Below, piece after piece: positions 26,592 through 37,818 of a stretch of DNA of 64,000 nt. Under the pieces are notes generated by a model that did not search any database, was not told where the DNA came from, and saw nothing but the letters and a program-made list of their open reading frames with translations. The position numbers and the translations under genes were made by a program. Positions within the stretch are counted from its first letter, which is position 1; every line of letters starts with the position of its first letter. The DNA comes from JAXMEQ01 sp046348225 (GTDB lineage Bacteria; Pseudomonadota; Gammaproteobacteria; Burkholderiales; Burkholderiaceae_C). Location of the stretch: NCBI GenBank assembly GCA_046348225.1, contig JAXMEQ010000003.1, forward strand, positions 248,001 to 312,000, read 5' to 3'.

Positions 26592-27470
26592 TCAGCGCCG
26601 CGACGGCTGGCTCACCCACACATTCAGCGCCAGCCCGGCCATCACCAGCGCGGCCGCGCCGAGCTTCCAGGCCGGCAGCGGCTCGCCCAGCACCAGCGCC
26701 GACGAGCCCATTCCGAACACCGGCACCAGCAGCGCCGCTGGCGTCACGGTGGCCGCCGGGTAGCGCGCCAGCAGCCAGTTCCAGGCGGCGAAGCCGAACA
26801 GCATGTTGCCCACGGCCTGCCAGCCCACGGCGGACCAGCCCAGCCAGGTGGCATGCGTGAGGGCCTGCGCGATGGCGGCCGGGCCTTCGAACGCAAAGGT
26901 CATCAGCAACAGCGGCGGCACCGCAAACGGGCTGCTCCAGACCATGAAGGTCAGCGCATTCACCTTGCCGGCGCCGCGCACCACCAGGTTGGCGGCGGCC
27001 CAGGCGGCGGCGGCCAGCAGCAGCAACAGCAGGCCGAACGGCGTGGCCGACGTGGCGTGCTCGTGCAGGCTGTGCCAGCCGATCAGCGCCACACCCGAGG
27101 CTGCCAGCACCACCGCCACGCCCTGGGCCAGCCGGACGCGTTCGCCGGCGATGAGCATGGCCAGACCGATGGTGAAGAACACCTGGCTTTGCATCACCAG
27201 CGAGGCCAGGCCCGGCGTCACGTCAGCGCGCATGGCCCAGAACAGCAGGCCGAACTGGCCCGCGCCGAGCAGCACGCCAAACGCCGCCAGCCGCCCCCAG
27301 GACACGGCCGGGCGCGGCATGAAGAAGATCCAGGGCACCGCCGACAGTGAAAAGCGCAGCGCCGCGAGCAGGAAGGGCGGAAACTCGGCCAGCCCCCACT
27401 TGATGACGACGAAGTTGGTACCCCAGACAAACACCACGGCCAGGGCAAGAAGCAGGTGACGGATTGGCAT
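26592..27470 (-). CDS. EamA/DMT family transporter
   Basis: 292 residues with ten predicted membrane helices in two EamA repeats. The first repeat begins LALAVVFVWGTNFVVIKWGL, the second AAAWAAANLVVRGAGK. It resembles EamA (YdeD) exporters of cysteine pathway metabolites, but substrate cannot be fixed from sequence. It stands alone: divergent from creA and downstream of nothing on its strand. Confidence 0.9.
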   Translation of the reverse strand: MPIRHLLLALAVVFVWGTNFVVIKWGLAEFPPFLLAALRFSLSAVPWIFFMPRPAVSWGRLAAFGVLLGAGQFGLLFWAMRADVTPGLASLVMQSQVFFTIGLAMLIAGERVRLAQGVAVVLAASGVALIGWHSLHEHATSATPFGLLLLLLAAAAWAAANLVVRGAGKVNALTFMVWSSPFAVPPLLLMTFAFEGPAAIAQALTHATWLGWSAVGWQAVGNMLFGFAAWNWLLARYPAATVTPAALLVPVFGMGSSALVLGEPLPAWKLGAAALVMAGLALNVWVSQPSRR

Positions 27471-27596
27471 GAAGAATCAATGGTCGCACGGCAGCGCCGG
27501 CCGTTTGATGAAAGTTTTCCCGCCCACTGATGCCGGCGCCGCTGGCGGCGCGTCGTCCACAATGGCGGCCTGGCCTGCTGGCCACAAGGAGTTTTC

Positions 27597-28082
27597 ATGC
27601 GCAAGTTCTCGACCGCCCTTTCCATCCTCGCATGCCTGCTGGTGGCCTGCAGCCCGGCCGGCGGGGAACAGGTGGGCTCCGTGGACACCGCCTTCCAGTG
27701 GCTGGGCCCGGACCACAAGATCGTGGTGGAGGCCTATGACGACCCCAAGGTCGGCGGTGTCACCTGCTATGTGTCACGGGCCAAGACGGGTGGCATCAAG
27801 GGCGGGCTGGGCCTGGCCGAAGACAAGAGCGAGGCGTCCATCGCCTGCCGCCAGACCGGCGTGATCACCTTCCCCACCGGCAAGCCGCTGGACAAACAGG
27901 AGGAGATGTTCAACGAGCGCATTTCGCTGGTGTTCAAGAAGCTGCGCGTGGTGCGCATTGTGGACACCCGGCGCAACACGCTGGTGTACCTGACCTACGC
28001 CGACCGGGTGATCGAAGGCTCACCGCAGAACAGCGTCACGGCAGTGCCGCTGCCGCCGGGCACGGTGGTACCGCTGAAGTGA
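27597..28082 (+). CDS. creA: CreA family protein
   Basis: 161 residues. An N-terminal lipoprotein-like signal (LLVAC, Cys18) is followed by the CreA domain: VGSVDTAFQWLGPDHKIVVEAYDDPKV, VTCYVSRAKTGG and ISLVFKKLRVVRIVD. CreA is a conserved periplasmic protein of unknown biochemical role. An AAGGAG ribosome site lies 7 bp before the ATG. It is convergent with the thioesterase gene. Confidence 0.92.
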   Translation: MRKFSTALSILACLLVACSPAGGEQVGSVDTAFQWLGPDHKIVVEAYDDPKVGGVTCYVSRAKTGGIKGGLGLAEDKSEASIACRQTGVITFPTGKPLDKQEEMFNERISLVFKKLRVVRIVDTRRNTLVYLTYADRVIEGSPQNSVTAVPLPPGTVVPLK

Positions 28083-28108
28083 GCCATTTCACGCAGAAAA
28101 GTGCCTTC

Positions 28109-28150
28109 TACCCGCACCAACGCTGCGTGAGGCGCTATCAAATTTGTAGC
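28109..28150 (-). repeat. 42-bp dispersed element, copy 6 (supplies thioesterase stop)
   Basis: On the minus strand GCTACAAATTTGATAGC, then GCCTCACGCAGCG, ending GCGGGTA. The stem is reduced to 4 bp plus mismatch. The core provides the last residues (LQI) and the TGA stop of the PaaI-like gene, as copy 1 does for the Gfo/Idh gene. Confidence 0.85.
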
Positions 28151-28605
28151 TTCAGCAGGTCGCGGTCGGTTCCGTCGCCGATCAGTGGCCCCTGCTTCAA
28201 GATGCCGCTCACCCGCAGTGCGGGGGTGCCGTCGGCACGCACCAGGCCCTGGGCGAACACCATGTTACGGGTGCTGCGCAGGATGTCGGCACGGCCCTCC
28301 ACCCAGGCCCCCAGCGGCGCCGCCGCCAGGTAGTCGATCTGCAGGCTGATGGTGGGCAGGAAGCGGCGCTCACCACCGGTCTGGTACATCGTGGCCATCG
28401 GCAACAGCATGTCGGCAAAGCTTGCCAGCATGCCGCCGTGGCAGATCTTCAGCGGGTTGGTGTGGCGCTCTTCCACGCGGAACCCCATGACCAGGCAGCC
28501 CGCGTCCAGCCGCGCATACAGCGGGCCGTTGACATTCATGTACGGGCCGCCCATGCGGGCGAGGCGGAAGCCCTCGGGGATGGATGCAGCAGTGGTATCA
28601 GTCAC
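28138..28605 (-). CDS. PaaI/hotdog-fold thioesterase
   Basis: 155 residues from a GTG start at 28605. The hotdog-fold motif HGGMLASFADMLL carries the catalytic-region Asp, preceded by NPLKICHGG as in PaaI-type acyl-CoA thioesterases. No ATG gives a full domain. The longer in-frame ATGs upstream add GC-rich, non-conserved sequence, so GTG (VTDTTAAS...) is preferred; the ribosome site is weak. The C-terminus LKLQI is encoded by a 42-bp repeat. Probably hydrolyses a medium or aromatic acyl-CoA. Confidence 0.8.
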   Translation of the reverse strand: MTDTTAASIPEGFRLARMGGPYMNVNGPLYARLDAGCLVMGFRVEERHTNPLKICHGGMLASFADMLLPMATMYQTGGERRFLPTISLQIDYLAAAPLGAWVEGRADILRSTRNMVFAQGLVRADGTPALRVSGILKQGPLIGDGTDRDLLKLQI

Positions 28606-28708
28606 GCACGGATCGTAGCCCGGCCGGCCGTGGCGGCCTGTCCGGCACGCTACAGTGGCGGCGAACCCCTTGCCGTAAATTGCAGGCGTTGCAACCCTGC
28701 TCCACGCC

Positions 28709-30247
28709 ATGTCCACCACGCCCACGCCGACCGCCCCGCCCTTCCAGGCCATCGCCGACCTCGTGCGCCAGCACGCGATGGCACGGCCCGCGCACCAGGC
28801 CCTGGTTCAGGGCGAGCGCAGCGTCACCTGGGGCCAGCTCGATGCCATGGTGGATCGCGTGGCCGCGTCGCTGCAGCGCGACGGCGTGCAGCCACAGCAG
28901 GCCATCGCCATCTGCGCAGCCAACTCGCTGGAATACGTGGCCGTGTTCCTCGGCGCCCTGCGTGCGGGCGTGGTGGTGGCACCGCTGGCGATCCAGTCGC
29001 AGCCCGCGCAACTGGCCGCCATGGTCGCCGACAGTGGCGCGCGCCACCTGTTTGTGGACGCGGGCGTGCCGGCCTTTGACACGTCGGCGCAACGCATCGC
29101 GATGGACGGCTCGGCCGTGCCCTCGCTGGCGCAATGGCTGCTGCCTGCGGGCGCCAGGCCCGCGGCGGTCGCGGTCCAGCCGGGCTGGGCGTTCAACATC
29201 ATCTACTCCTCGGGCACCACCGGCACGCCCAAGGGCATCGTGCAGCCACACGCCATGCGCTGGGCCCATGTGGCGCGGGCCGACAACTTTGGCTACGGGC
29301 CCGACAGCGTGACGCTGCTGGCCACCTCGCTGTGCTCCAACACCACGCTGGTGTGTTTCTTCCCGGCCATCGCCAGGGGCGGCACGGTGGTGCTGCCGCC
29401 GCCGAAGTTCGACGCACGCACCTGGCTGGCACTGGCCGAGAAAGTACGCGCCACGCATGCGATGCTGGTGCCGGTGCAGTACCAGCGCATCATGGCGCTG
29501 CCGGAGTTTGACGACTTCAACCTCTCGTCCTTCGTCATGAAGTTCTGCACCAGTGCGCCGTTTCATGCGGCGCTCAAGGCCGAAGTGCTGGAGCGCTGGC
29601 CCGGCGGGCTGGTGGAGTTTTACGGGATGACCGAAGGCGGTGGCTCCTGCATCCTGGAGGCGCACCATTTCCCTGACAAGCTGCACACCGTGGGCCGCCC
29701 GCCTGAAGGCCATGAGTTCGTGGTGCTGGACGAAGAGGGCCATGTGCTGCCACCGGGCTCGGTCGGCGAGGTGGTGGGCCGGTCGCCCGCGTCCATGATG
29801 ACGGCGTACCACAACCAGCCCGCCAGGACGCGCGAGGCCGAGTGGCATGACGCGCAAGGCCGGCGCTACATCCGCACTGGCGACGTGGGGCGCTTTGACG
29901 AGCAGGGCTTCCTGACGCTGATGGACCGCCGCAAGGACATGGTGATCAGCGGCGGCTTCAACATCTACCCGAGCGACCTGGAGGCGGTGCTGCGCCAGCA
30001 CCCGGCCGTGGCCGACGCGGCCGTCATCGGCGTGCCGTCGCAGGAGTGGGGCGAATCGCCGGTGGCCTATGTGGTGCTGCGGGCGGGCGCGGGTGATGCA
30101 CCGGAGGCCCTTCGCCAGTGGGCCAACACCCGGCTGGGCAAGACCCAGCGCCTGGCCGGCCTGCGCTTCACCGACGAGCTGCCGCGCAGCGATATCGGCA
30201 AGGTGCTCAAGCGTGAACTGCGCGAGCGCTGGGCCGGCGGGCGCTGA
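28709..30247 (+). CDS. AMP-dependent acyl-CoA synthetase/ligase
   Basis: 512 residues of the ANL superfamily. The P-loop-like motif YSSGTTGTPKG is at 166-176. YGMTEGGG is the A5 adenine-binding region. The hinge and C-terminal domain show IRTGDVGRFDEQGFL and RRKDMVISGGFNIYPSD. The catalytic Lys lies near the end (SDIGKVLKRELRE). It activates a carboxylic acid as acyl-AMP then acyl-CoA. Divergent from a thioesterase, which may edit the same acyl-CoA pool. Specificity is not readable. Confidence 0.93.
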   Translation: MSTTPTPTAPPFQAIADLVRQHAMARPAHQALVQGERSVTWGQLDAMVDRVAASLQRDGVQPQQAIAICAANSLEYVAVFLGALRAGVVVAPLAIQSQPAQLAAMVADSGARHLFVDAGVPAFDTSAQRIAMDGSAVPSLAQWLLPAGARPAAVAVQPGWAFNIIYSSGTTGTPKGIVQPHAMRWAHVARADNFGYGPDSVTLLATSLCSNTTLVCFFPAIARGGTVVLPPPKFDARTWLALAEKVRATHAMLVPVQYQRIMALPEFDDFNLSSFVMKFCTSAPFHAALKAEVLERWPGGLVEFYGMTEGGGSCILEAHHFPDKLHTVGRPPEGHEFVVLDEEGHVLPPGSVGEVVGRSPASMMTAYHNQPARTREAEWHDAQGRRYIRTGDVGRFDEQGFLTLMDRRKDMVISGGFNIYPSDLEAVLRQHPAVADAAVIGVPSQEWGESPVAYVVLRAGAGDAPEALRQWANTRLGKTQRLAGLRFTDELPRSDIGKVLKRELRERWAGGR

Positions 30248-30256
30248 CGCAACCGC

Positions 30257-30925
30257 TCAGCGGCCACCCACCAGACCGGCGGCGATGTTGATCATCAGCC
30301 CCAGGATGGCCACATTGAAGAAGAAACTCAGCACGGTGTGCGCCAGCACGGCGCTGCGCATCGGCGTGGACATGACGCTCACGTCCGAGGTCTGCGCCGC
30401 GGCCGATATGGTGAACGAAAAGTACAGGAAATCACGGTAGCTCGGCTGCTCCAGCCCTTCCGGAAACTTCAGCGGGCGGTGGCCGGCCGGTGCCTGGTAG
30501 TAGAGATGGGCGTAGTGGAAGGAATAGACGGCCCCCAGCAGCAGCCAGGAGCCCACCACCGTGAACAGTGGCAGGCCCACTGCCAGCGCCGTGCCGTGCC
30601 CGGCATCGCGCGCATGGGCCAGCTCGGCCACGATGCCGACCAGGCTGGCCACCGCAGCGGCCGACAGCAGCGCCACCAGCGCCGCGCTGCTGGCGTCTTC
30701 CTGCCCGGCAATCGAGCGCACCCGGGCGGGTGACGCGCGCAGCATCAGCCACGCCATGGACAGCAGGTAGGGCCACAGCGCCAGGTTCCAGGCCAGCAAG
30801 GCACGCGTGGGGGCTGCCCATGCGGCTGGCAGCAGCACCCACACCACCAGCCCGAGCGCGCACGCCAGCAGCAGCCGGGGCCGATGCAGGCCCGCATGCC
30901 TGAAGCGTTGGGCCAGTGAGCTCAT
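30257..30925 (-). CDS. DUF1345 family membrane protein
   Basis: 222 residues with about five or six hydrophobic helices. The DUF1345 signature region includes GAVYSFHYAHLYY and YRDFLYFSFTISAAAQTSDV. The SFTI...AQTSDV segment resembles the pore helix region of two-TM potassium channels, but function is not established. It is convergent with the acyl-CoA ligase, 9 bp apart. Confidence 0.88.
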   Translation of the reverse strand: MSSLAQRFRHAGLHRPRLLLACALGLVVWVLLPAAWAAPTRALLAWNLALWPYLLSMAWLMLRASPARVRSIAGQEDASSAALVALLSAAAVASLVGIVAELAHARDAGHGTALAVGLPLFTVVGSWLLLGAVYSFHYAHLYYQAPAGHRPLKFPEGLEQPSYRDFLYFSFTISAAAQTSDVSVMSTPMRSAVLAHTVLSFFFNVAILGLMINIAAGLVGGR

Positions 30926-30938
30926 GGGACGGGGCGGC

Positions 30939-31222
30939 TCAGCCGCGCGGCTCTTTGGGCACGACGTCCGTGACGTCGGCCAGATCGCGGCGAGCCGGTG
31001 GCGCCGCGGCGCCCCGTGCGGCGCGGGCCATGCGGTTGAAGCCGCTGCGCGGGTCCACGCGCATCACGAAGGGCCGTACCGGCCGACCCGTGAGACGGGC
31101 CCACAGCATGCGCAGGCTCCAGACAGCGGCCAGCAGGACCATGGCCACTGCCAAGCTGGCTGCAAACACCAGCCCGGCGGCCAACAGCACCAGCCGCAGG
31201 AGGAAACGGAAAACGGTGTCCA

Positions 31223-31223
<1 letters not shown>
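30939..31223 (-). CDS. small membrane protein, hypothetical
   Basis: 94 residues. One long hydrophobic segment at about 5-38 (probably one or two helices) is followed by a basic cytoplasmic tail ending DLADVTDVVPKEPRG. No known domain is recognised. Its ATG overlaps the clpB stop by one base (TGATG), so it is probably translated from the clpB message. Confidence 0.75.
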
Positions 31224-33841
<2,618 letters not shown>

Positions 33842-33849
33842 GGTCGGCA

Positions 33850-33876
33850 CCTTGGGGTTATCCACAGCGTTTCAAG
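33850..33876 (-). promoter_or_regulatory. sigma-32 type heat-shock promoter of clpB
   Basis: On the minus strand CTTGAAA (33870-33876), a 12-bp spacer and CCCCAAGG (33850-33857). This matches the E. coli sigma-32 consensus CTTGAA / CCCCAT closely in both boxes and spacing. It points at clpB, whose ATG is only 9 bp further, so the leader is very short. Confidence 0.75.
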
Positions 33877-33926
33877 GGTCACTTTGTCACCACCCGCGCG
33901 GCCGGACGCTGACTAAAATCAAACGG

Positions 33927-34490
33927 ATGAATGTTCACCAGCTTTCCGCCACCTACCTGGCAGAGCAGGACCGCATCCTGGTTCGCATCAACACCACGGA
34001 CGCGGAGGAGCTGCGCCTGTGGTTCACGCGGCGCCTGCTGCTGGGCTTGCGCCCCCTGCTCGACCGGCTGATGGCGGAGCAACTGGTGCTGTTCGAATCC
34101 AGCGTGACCTCGGGGGCCGCCACCGACGACATGAAGAAAATGCTGGCAGATTTCCGCAAGGCCGAGCTGCTGCAGCAGGCCGACTTCGGCACTCCGTACA
34201 AGGAGCAACAGGCAGCCCTGCCATTGGGCGAGGCGCCGTTGCTGGTCACGGAAGTGAACGTCACGCCCCAGTCCGATCGCCGCCTGGCCATGGAATTCCT
34301 CGAAAAACTGCCAGGCGACGCCGCGGTGCGCAGCTTCAGGCTGGAGCTGGAGCCGCAGCTGACGCAAGGCTTCCTGCACCTGCTGGACCAGGCGCTCCAA
34401 CATGCGCACTGGCAGACAGCCGACACCGTGGCGGTGCCTGCCGAGGTGGCAGACGACCCGGCCGGCACCAAGCCCCGCTACCTGAACTGA
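33927..34490 (+). CDS. conserved hypothetical protein
   Basis: 187 residues beginning MNVHQLSATYLAEQDR. No domain I can name. The N-terminal third reads as a beta-then-helix unit (RILVRINTTDAEELRLWFTRRLLLGL), and the rest is helical and acidic. No signal or membrane segment. It is divergent from clpB across 85 bp, so the clpB heat-shock promoter region also borders it. Confidence 0.75.
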   Translation: MNVHQLSATYLAEQDRILVRINTTDAEELRLWFTRRLLLGLRPLLDRLMAEQLVLFESSVTSGAATDDMKKMLADFRKAELLQQADFGTPYKEQQAALPLGEAPLLVTEVNVTPQSDRRLAMEFLEKLPGDAAVRSFRLELEPQLTQGFLHLLDQALQHAHWQTADTVAVPAEVADDPAGTKPRYLN

Positions 34491-34508
34491 CGCCGCGACG
34501 GGCCGCCT

Positions 34509-35747
34509 TCAGCGCACGGCGTCGAGTGAAAAGCCGGCAATGCGCTTGTAGTTGTCTGAAATCTGCCGCAGTTCGTCCTGCGAGATCAGCTCGTCAATGT
34601 GGCCAAAAGGCTTGCCGCCCGAGAGTTCATCGACCTTGATGTTGATGAAATCGGGCGGGACCGAGCGGTTGGTTTCGACAATTCGCGCCGTCACCGGCAG
34701 GCGTTGCATTTCGTAGGCTTTCAACGCCGTGCGCGGGTCGGTACCGGTGGGCAGGCGTGCCAGCTCGTCGGCCAGCGTCCGGCCGTCGATCAGCGCCTGC
34801 GCCGAGCCGTTGCTGCCACGCGGGTACATCGGATGGGCCGCATCGCCCAGCAGCGTGACCCGACCAAAGGTCCACTGTGGCACCGGGTCCTTGTCGACCA
34901 TCGGGTACTCGAGAATCTGCTCGGCGTCCCGGATCAGGGCTGGCACGTCGAGCCAGTCAAAGTGCCAGTCGCGGAAGATGTCGATGAAGTCACCGACCGC
35001 GCCGCCCTGGTTCCAGTCATTCATGCGGGCATCATCCCGCTTGATCTCGGCCACCCAGTTGATGAGCTGGGTACCGTGCGCATCCAGTGCGTCCACGATC
35101 GGGTAGATCACCATCTTGCCCGTGTCGATCGAGCCCACGCGCAGGTAGCTCTTGCCACTGAGGATGGGTTGGTGCCGGGTCACACCACGCCAGGTGTTGA
35201 TGCCGGCAAACGCCACTTTCTCGTGCGGATAGAACTGCTTGCGCAGCGCGGAGTTCACGCCATCGCAGGCAATCACCACATCGGCCTGCACGGCGGGCAG
35301 TGCCGCGCCGTCCGACAGCCGCACAAACTGCAGCGTGGCCCCGGCCTCGCCCTGCACCACCCCCACGCAGCGGTGGTCGGTGTGGATGCGGTCTGCCCCG
35401 AGGCGCGCCAGTGCCGCCTGGTACATCACGCGGTGGAGCTTGCCGCGATGGATGCCCAGCTCGGGCAGGCTGTAGCCGGCATGGCGGCCACGCGGCTCGC
35501 GGTAGATGAACTGGCCGTAGCGGTTGAAAAAAACGCTCTCCAGGTTTTCAATGGCCTCGGCTTCGAGCGCCGGCTGCAGGCCCAGCGCCGCCAGCTCGCG
35601 CATGGCGTGCGGCAGCAGCGTGATGCCCACGCCAATCTCGCGCACCTCGGGCACGCTCTCGTACACGTCGCACCCCAGCCCGCGCGCGTGCAGCGCCAGG
35701 GCCAGGCCAAGGCCACCGATGCCGCCGCCCACAATCGCAATCTTCAT
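34509..35747 (-). CDS. FAD-dependent aromatic-ring hydroxylase-type monooxygenase
   Basis: 412 residues of the class A flavoprotein monooxygenase family (salicylate hydroxylase/UbiH type). The FAD dinucleotide fold is GGGIGGLGLALAL (7-19), and the GD motif is LLGDAAHPMYPRGSNG, which binds the flavin ribityl. It lies 9 bp downstream of a Bug receptor on the same strand under a divergent MarR gene, so it probably hydroxylates an aromatic or heteroaromatic acid imported by that receptor. Substrate unknown. Confidence 0.9.
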   Translation of the reverse strand: MKIAIVGGGIGGLGLALALHARGLGCDVYESVPEVREIGVGITLLPHAMRELAALGLQPALEAEAIENLESVFFNRYGQFIYREPRGRHAGYSLPELGIHRGKLHRVMYQAALARLGADRIHTDHRCVGVVQGEAGATLQFVRLSDGAALPAVQADVVIACDGVNSALRKQFYPHEKVAFAGINTWRGVTRHQPILSGKSYLRVGSIDTGKMVIYPIVDALDAHGTQLINWVAEIKRDDARMNDWNQGGAVGDFIDIFRDWHFDWLDVPALIRDAEQILEYPMVDKDPVPQWTFGRVTLLGDAAHPMYPRGSNGSAQALIDGRTLADELARLPTGTDPRTALKAYEMQRLPVTARIVETNRSVPPDFINIKVDELSGGKPFGHIDELISQDELRQISDNYKRIAGFSLDAVR

Positions 35748-35756
35748 GGCGGTGTC

Positions 35757-36740
35757 TTATTCGGCGGTGATGTTCTGGGTCTTGATGAGCTGCGCCCAAC
35801 GCGTCGCGTCCTGCTCCACCAGCCTGCGGAATTCGTCCGGCGTGCTGCTGGCAGGGTCCATGCCCTGGGTTTCAAACGCGGCGCGGACCTCCGGCAAGGC
35901 CAGGATCTCCTTCAGCTCGCGGTTGAGGCGGGCCACAAATTCCGGCGCCGTGCCGGGCGGTGCGAATACGCCGTACCACATGTCCACATTCACATTGCCC
36001 GCCCGGGCCTCGGCCAGGGTCGGCACCTGGGGCAGCAGTGCATGCCGCTTTTCGCTGCCCAGGCCCAGCGCCACCAGCCGGCCGCTGCGAACATGCGGCA
36101 GGGCCACATGGATCGGCAGGAACATGGCATCCACCTGACCGCCCAGCAGGTCGGTCACGGCCGGGCCGGTGCCGCGGTAGGGGATGTGGGTGATGAACAC
36201 GCCCGCCGTGGACTTGAACAGTTCCATGGACAGATGGTGGGGCGTGCCCACGCCGGGTGACGCGTAGTTGATGCGGCCGGGTTTGGCACGCGCAGCGGCC
36301 ACGAGGTCTGCCGCCGACTTGAAGCCGCTGGCCGGGGGCGCCACCAGCAGCAGCTGGCCCCAGCTGGTCAGGGACACCGGCACCAGGTCCTTGACCGGGT
36401 CAAACGGCAGCTTGGGGTAGAGGCTGCGGTTCATGACCAGCGTGTTTACGCTGACCAGCAGCGTCTGGCCATTGGGTGCCGCACGCACCACGGCTTCAGT
36501 GCCGATATTTCCCGACGCGCCCGCGCGGTTGTCCACCACCACGGGGCGGCCCAGCCGCTCGGCCAGCCGGGGGCCCACGGTCCGGGCGATCAGGTCGATG
36601 CCGGTGCCCGGGGTGAAGGGCACGATCAGGCGCAGTGCTGGCTGGGCCGACGCGGCCGCGGGCTGACCCTGGGCCAGTGCACCAAAGCTGGCCACGGTGA
36701 GCAGCAGAACTGCCAGGGAACGGATGGGCGTACCAGACAT
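35757..36740 (-). CDS. Bug-family tripartite tricarboxylate transporter substrate-binding protein
   Basis: 327 residues, second Bug receptor of the window. Signal peptide about 1-24 (VLLLTVASFGALAQG). The mature part opens RLIVPFTPGTGIDLIART, with NRAGASGNIGTEAV as the ligand-contact block. First gene of a leftward two-gene unit with the FAD monooxygenase. No TctAB partner nearby. Confidence 0.92.
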   Translation of the reverse strand: MSGTPIRSLAVLLLTVASFGALAQGQPAAASAQPALRLIVPFTPGTGIDLIARTVGPRLAERLGRPVVVDNRAGASGNIGTEAVVRAAPNGQTLLVSVNTLVMNRSLYPKLPFDPVKDLVPVSLTSWGQLLLVAPPASGFKSAADLVAAARAKPGRINYASPGVGTPHHLSMELFKSTAGVFITHIPYRGTGPAVTDLLGGQVDAMFLPIHVALPHVRSGRLVALGLGSEKRHALLPQVPTLAEARAGNVNVDMWYGVFAPPGTAPEFVARLNRELKEILALPEVRAAFETQGMDPASSTPDEFRRLVEQDATRWAQLIKTQNITAE

Positions 36741-36750
36741 CGAAAACTCC

Positions 36751-36778
36751 TTGACTACGTTTGCATGCTAACTATTAT
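36751..36778 (+). promoter_or_regulatory. marR promoter with 14-bp palindromic operator in spacer
   Basis: TTGACT (36751-36756), 16-bp spacer, TATTAT (36773-36778) is a good sigma-70 promoter toward the MarR gene. The spacer contains GTTTGCATGCTAAC (36759-36772), palindromic at 12 of 14 positions, centred on GCATGC. It lies between divergent genes and is the likely MarR binding site controlling both directions. Confidence 0.65.
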
Positions 36779-36804
36779 GGCCGGAGGTGCCCAAGGCACA
36801 ATCC

Positions 36805-37323
36805 ATGGATTCCCTGAGCCTGCCCTACCTGACCGTGCCCAACCCCTCTGCCCCAGCCCCCAGCCTTGCGCGGCTGTACGCCCGTCCGGGCTTCCTGTTG
36901 CGCCGCGTTCACCAGATCTCGGCCGCCGTGTTCGAGGATGAGTGCCGTGCCGTCGGGCTGACACCGGCACAGTTTGGCGTGATGACCGTGCTTCGCGCCA
37001 CGCCCGGGCTGGACCAGTCCAGCCTGGCGCGGGCGCTGGGGTTTGACAAGGTCACGGTCCTGCGGGTGCTGCGCGGGCTGGAGTCGCGCGGCCTGGTGCA
37101 GCGCACACCAGCGCCTGCCAGCAAGCGCAACCTTTCCGTGGCGTTGTCACCCGCTGGCGAAGCGACGCTTGAGCAGGCGCAGAAGCCGGCCGAAAAGGCC
37201 TACAAGCGGCTGATGGGGCCGCTGTCGGCCGCGCAACAGGCGCAGCTTGTGGAGTTGTTGCAGCAGCTGGCCAGCGGTCTCGAGCACGAGGCCCGTGCGC
37301 CGTTTGTGCCGCCGGAACCCTGA
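36805..37323 (+). CDS. MarR family transcriptional regulator
   Basis: 172 residues. The winged helix contains LTPAQFGVMTVLRATPGLDQSSLARALGFDKVTVLRVLRGLESRGLV, with the recognition helix at DKVTVLRVLRGLE. A wing follows at RTPAPASKRNLSVALSPAGE. ATG 36805 has AAGG 9 bp upstream and is preferred over GTG 36787. It is divergent from the Bug-monooxygenase pair and probably responds to their aromatic substrate. Confidence 0.88.
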   Translation: MDSLSLPYLTVPNPSAPAPSLARLYARPGFLLRRVHQISAAVFEDECRAVGLTPAQFGVMTVLRATPGLDQSSLARALGFDKVTVLRVLRGLESRGLVQRTPAPASKRNLSVALSPAGEATLEQAQKPAEKAYKRLMGPLSAAQQAQLVELLQQLASGLEHEARAPFVPPEP

Positions 37324-37333
37324 TCGCGGGGGT

Positions 37334-37816
37334 TCAGGCGTTGGCCGCCTGGATGCCCCAGCGCGCCAGCGCGGCGTCGTCACTGACGCGGGCGTCCACC
37401 CAGCGGGCACCGGTAGCGGTCTGTTCCTTCTTCCAGAACGGTGCCTGGGTCTTCAGGTAGTCCATCAGGAACTCGCAGGCCTTGAAACTTTCGCCACGGT
37501 GCGCGGAGGTCACGGCCACCAGCACGATCTGCTCGCCGGGCTGCAGCACACCGACCCGGTGAATGACGCGCACGCCCCGGATGTCGAAGCGGCGCTGCGC
37601 CTCTTCAATCATGCCCTCAATGGCTTTCTCGGTCATGCCGGGGTAGTGCTCAAGCTCCATGCCCAGCACCGGTGGCTGGCCAGGGACCCCATCGGCACCG
37701 CGCACGGTGCCCACAAAGCTGCACACGGCGCCCACACCCATGTCGCCCTGCCGCAGCGCGGCAAGCTCGTCGGCCACATTGAAGTCCTGAGGCTGGATGA
37801 CGACCCGGGCTGCCAT
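37334..37816 (-). CDS. moaE: molybdopterin synthase catalytic subunit MoaE
   Basis: 160 residues. With MoaD it converts cyclic pyranopterin monophosphate to molybdopterin. Diagnostic blocks: GAVCSFVGTVRG, LELEHYPGMTEKAIE-like MELEHYPGMTEKAIEGM, HRVGVLQPGEQIVLVAV, SAHRGESFKACEFLMDYLK and the catalytic Lys region FWKKEQ. Start MAARVVIQ at 37816 lies 2 bp after moaD. It ends the moeA-moaD-moaE string. Confidence 0.95.
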   Translation of the reverse strand: MAARVVIQPQDFNVADELAALRQGDMGVGAVCSFVGTVRGADGVPGQPPVLGMELEHYPGMTEKAIEGMIEEAQRRFDIRGVRVIHRVGVLQPGEQIVLVAVTSAHRGESFKACEFLMDYLKTQAPFWKKEQTATGARWVDARVSDDAALARWGIQAANA

Positions 37817-37818
37817 GC

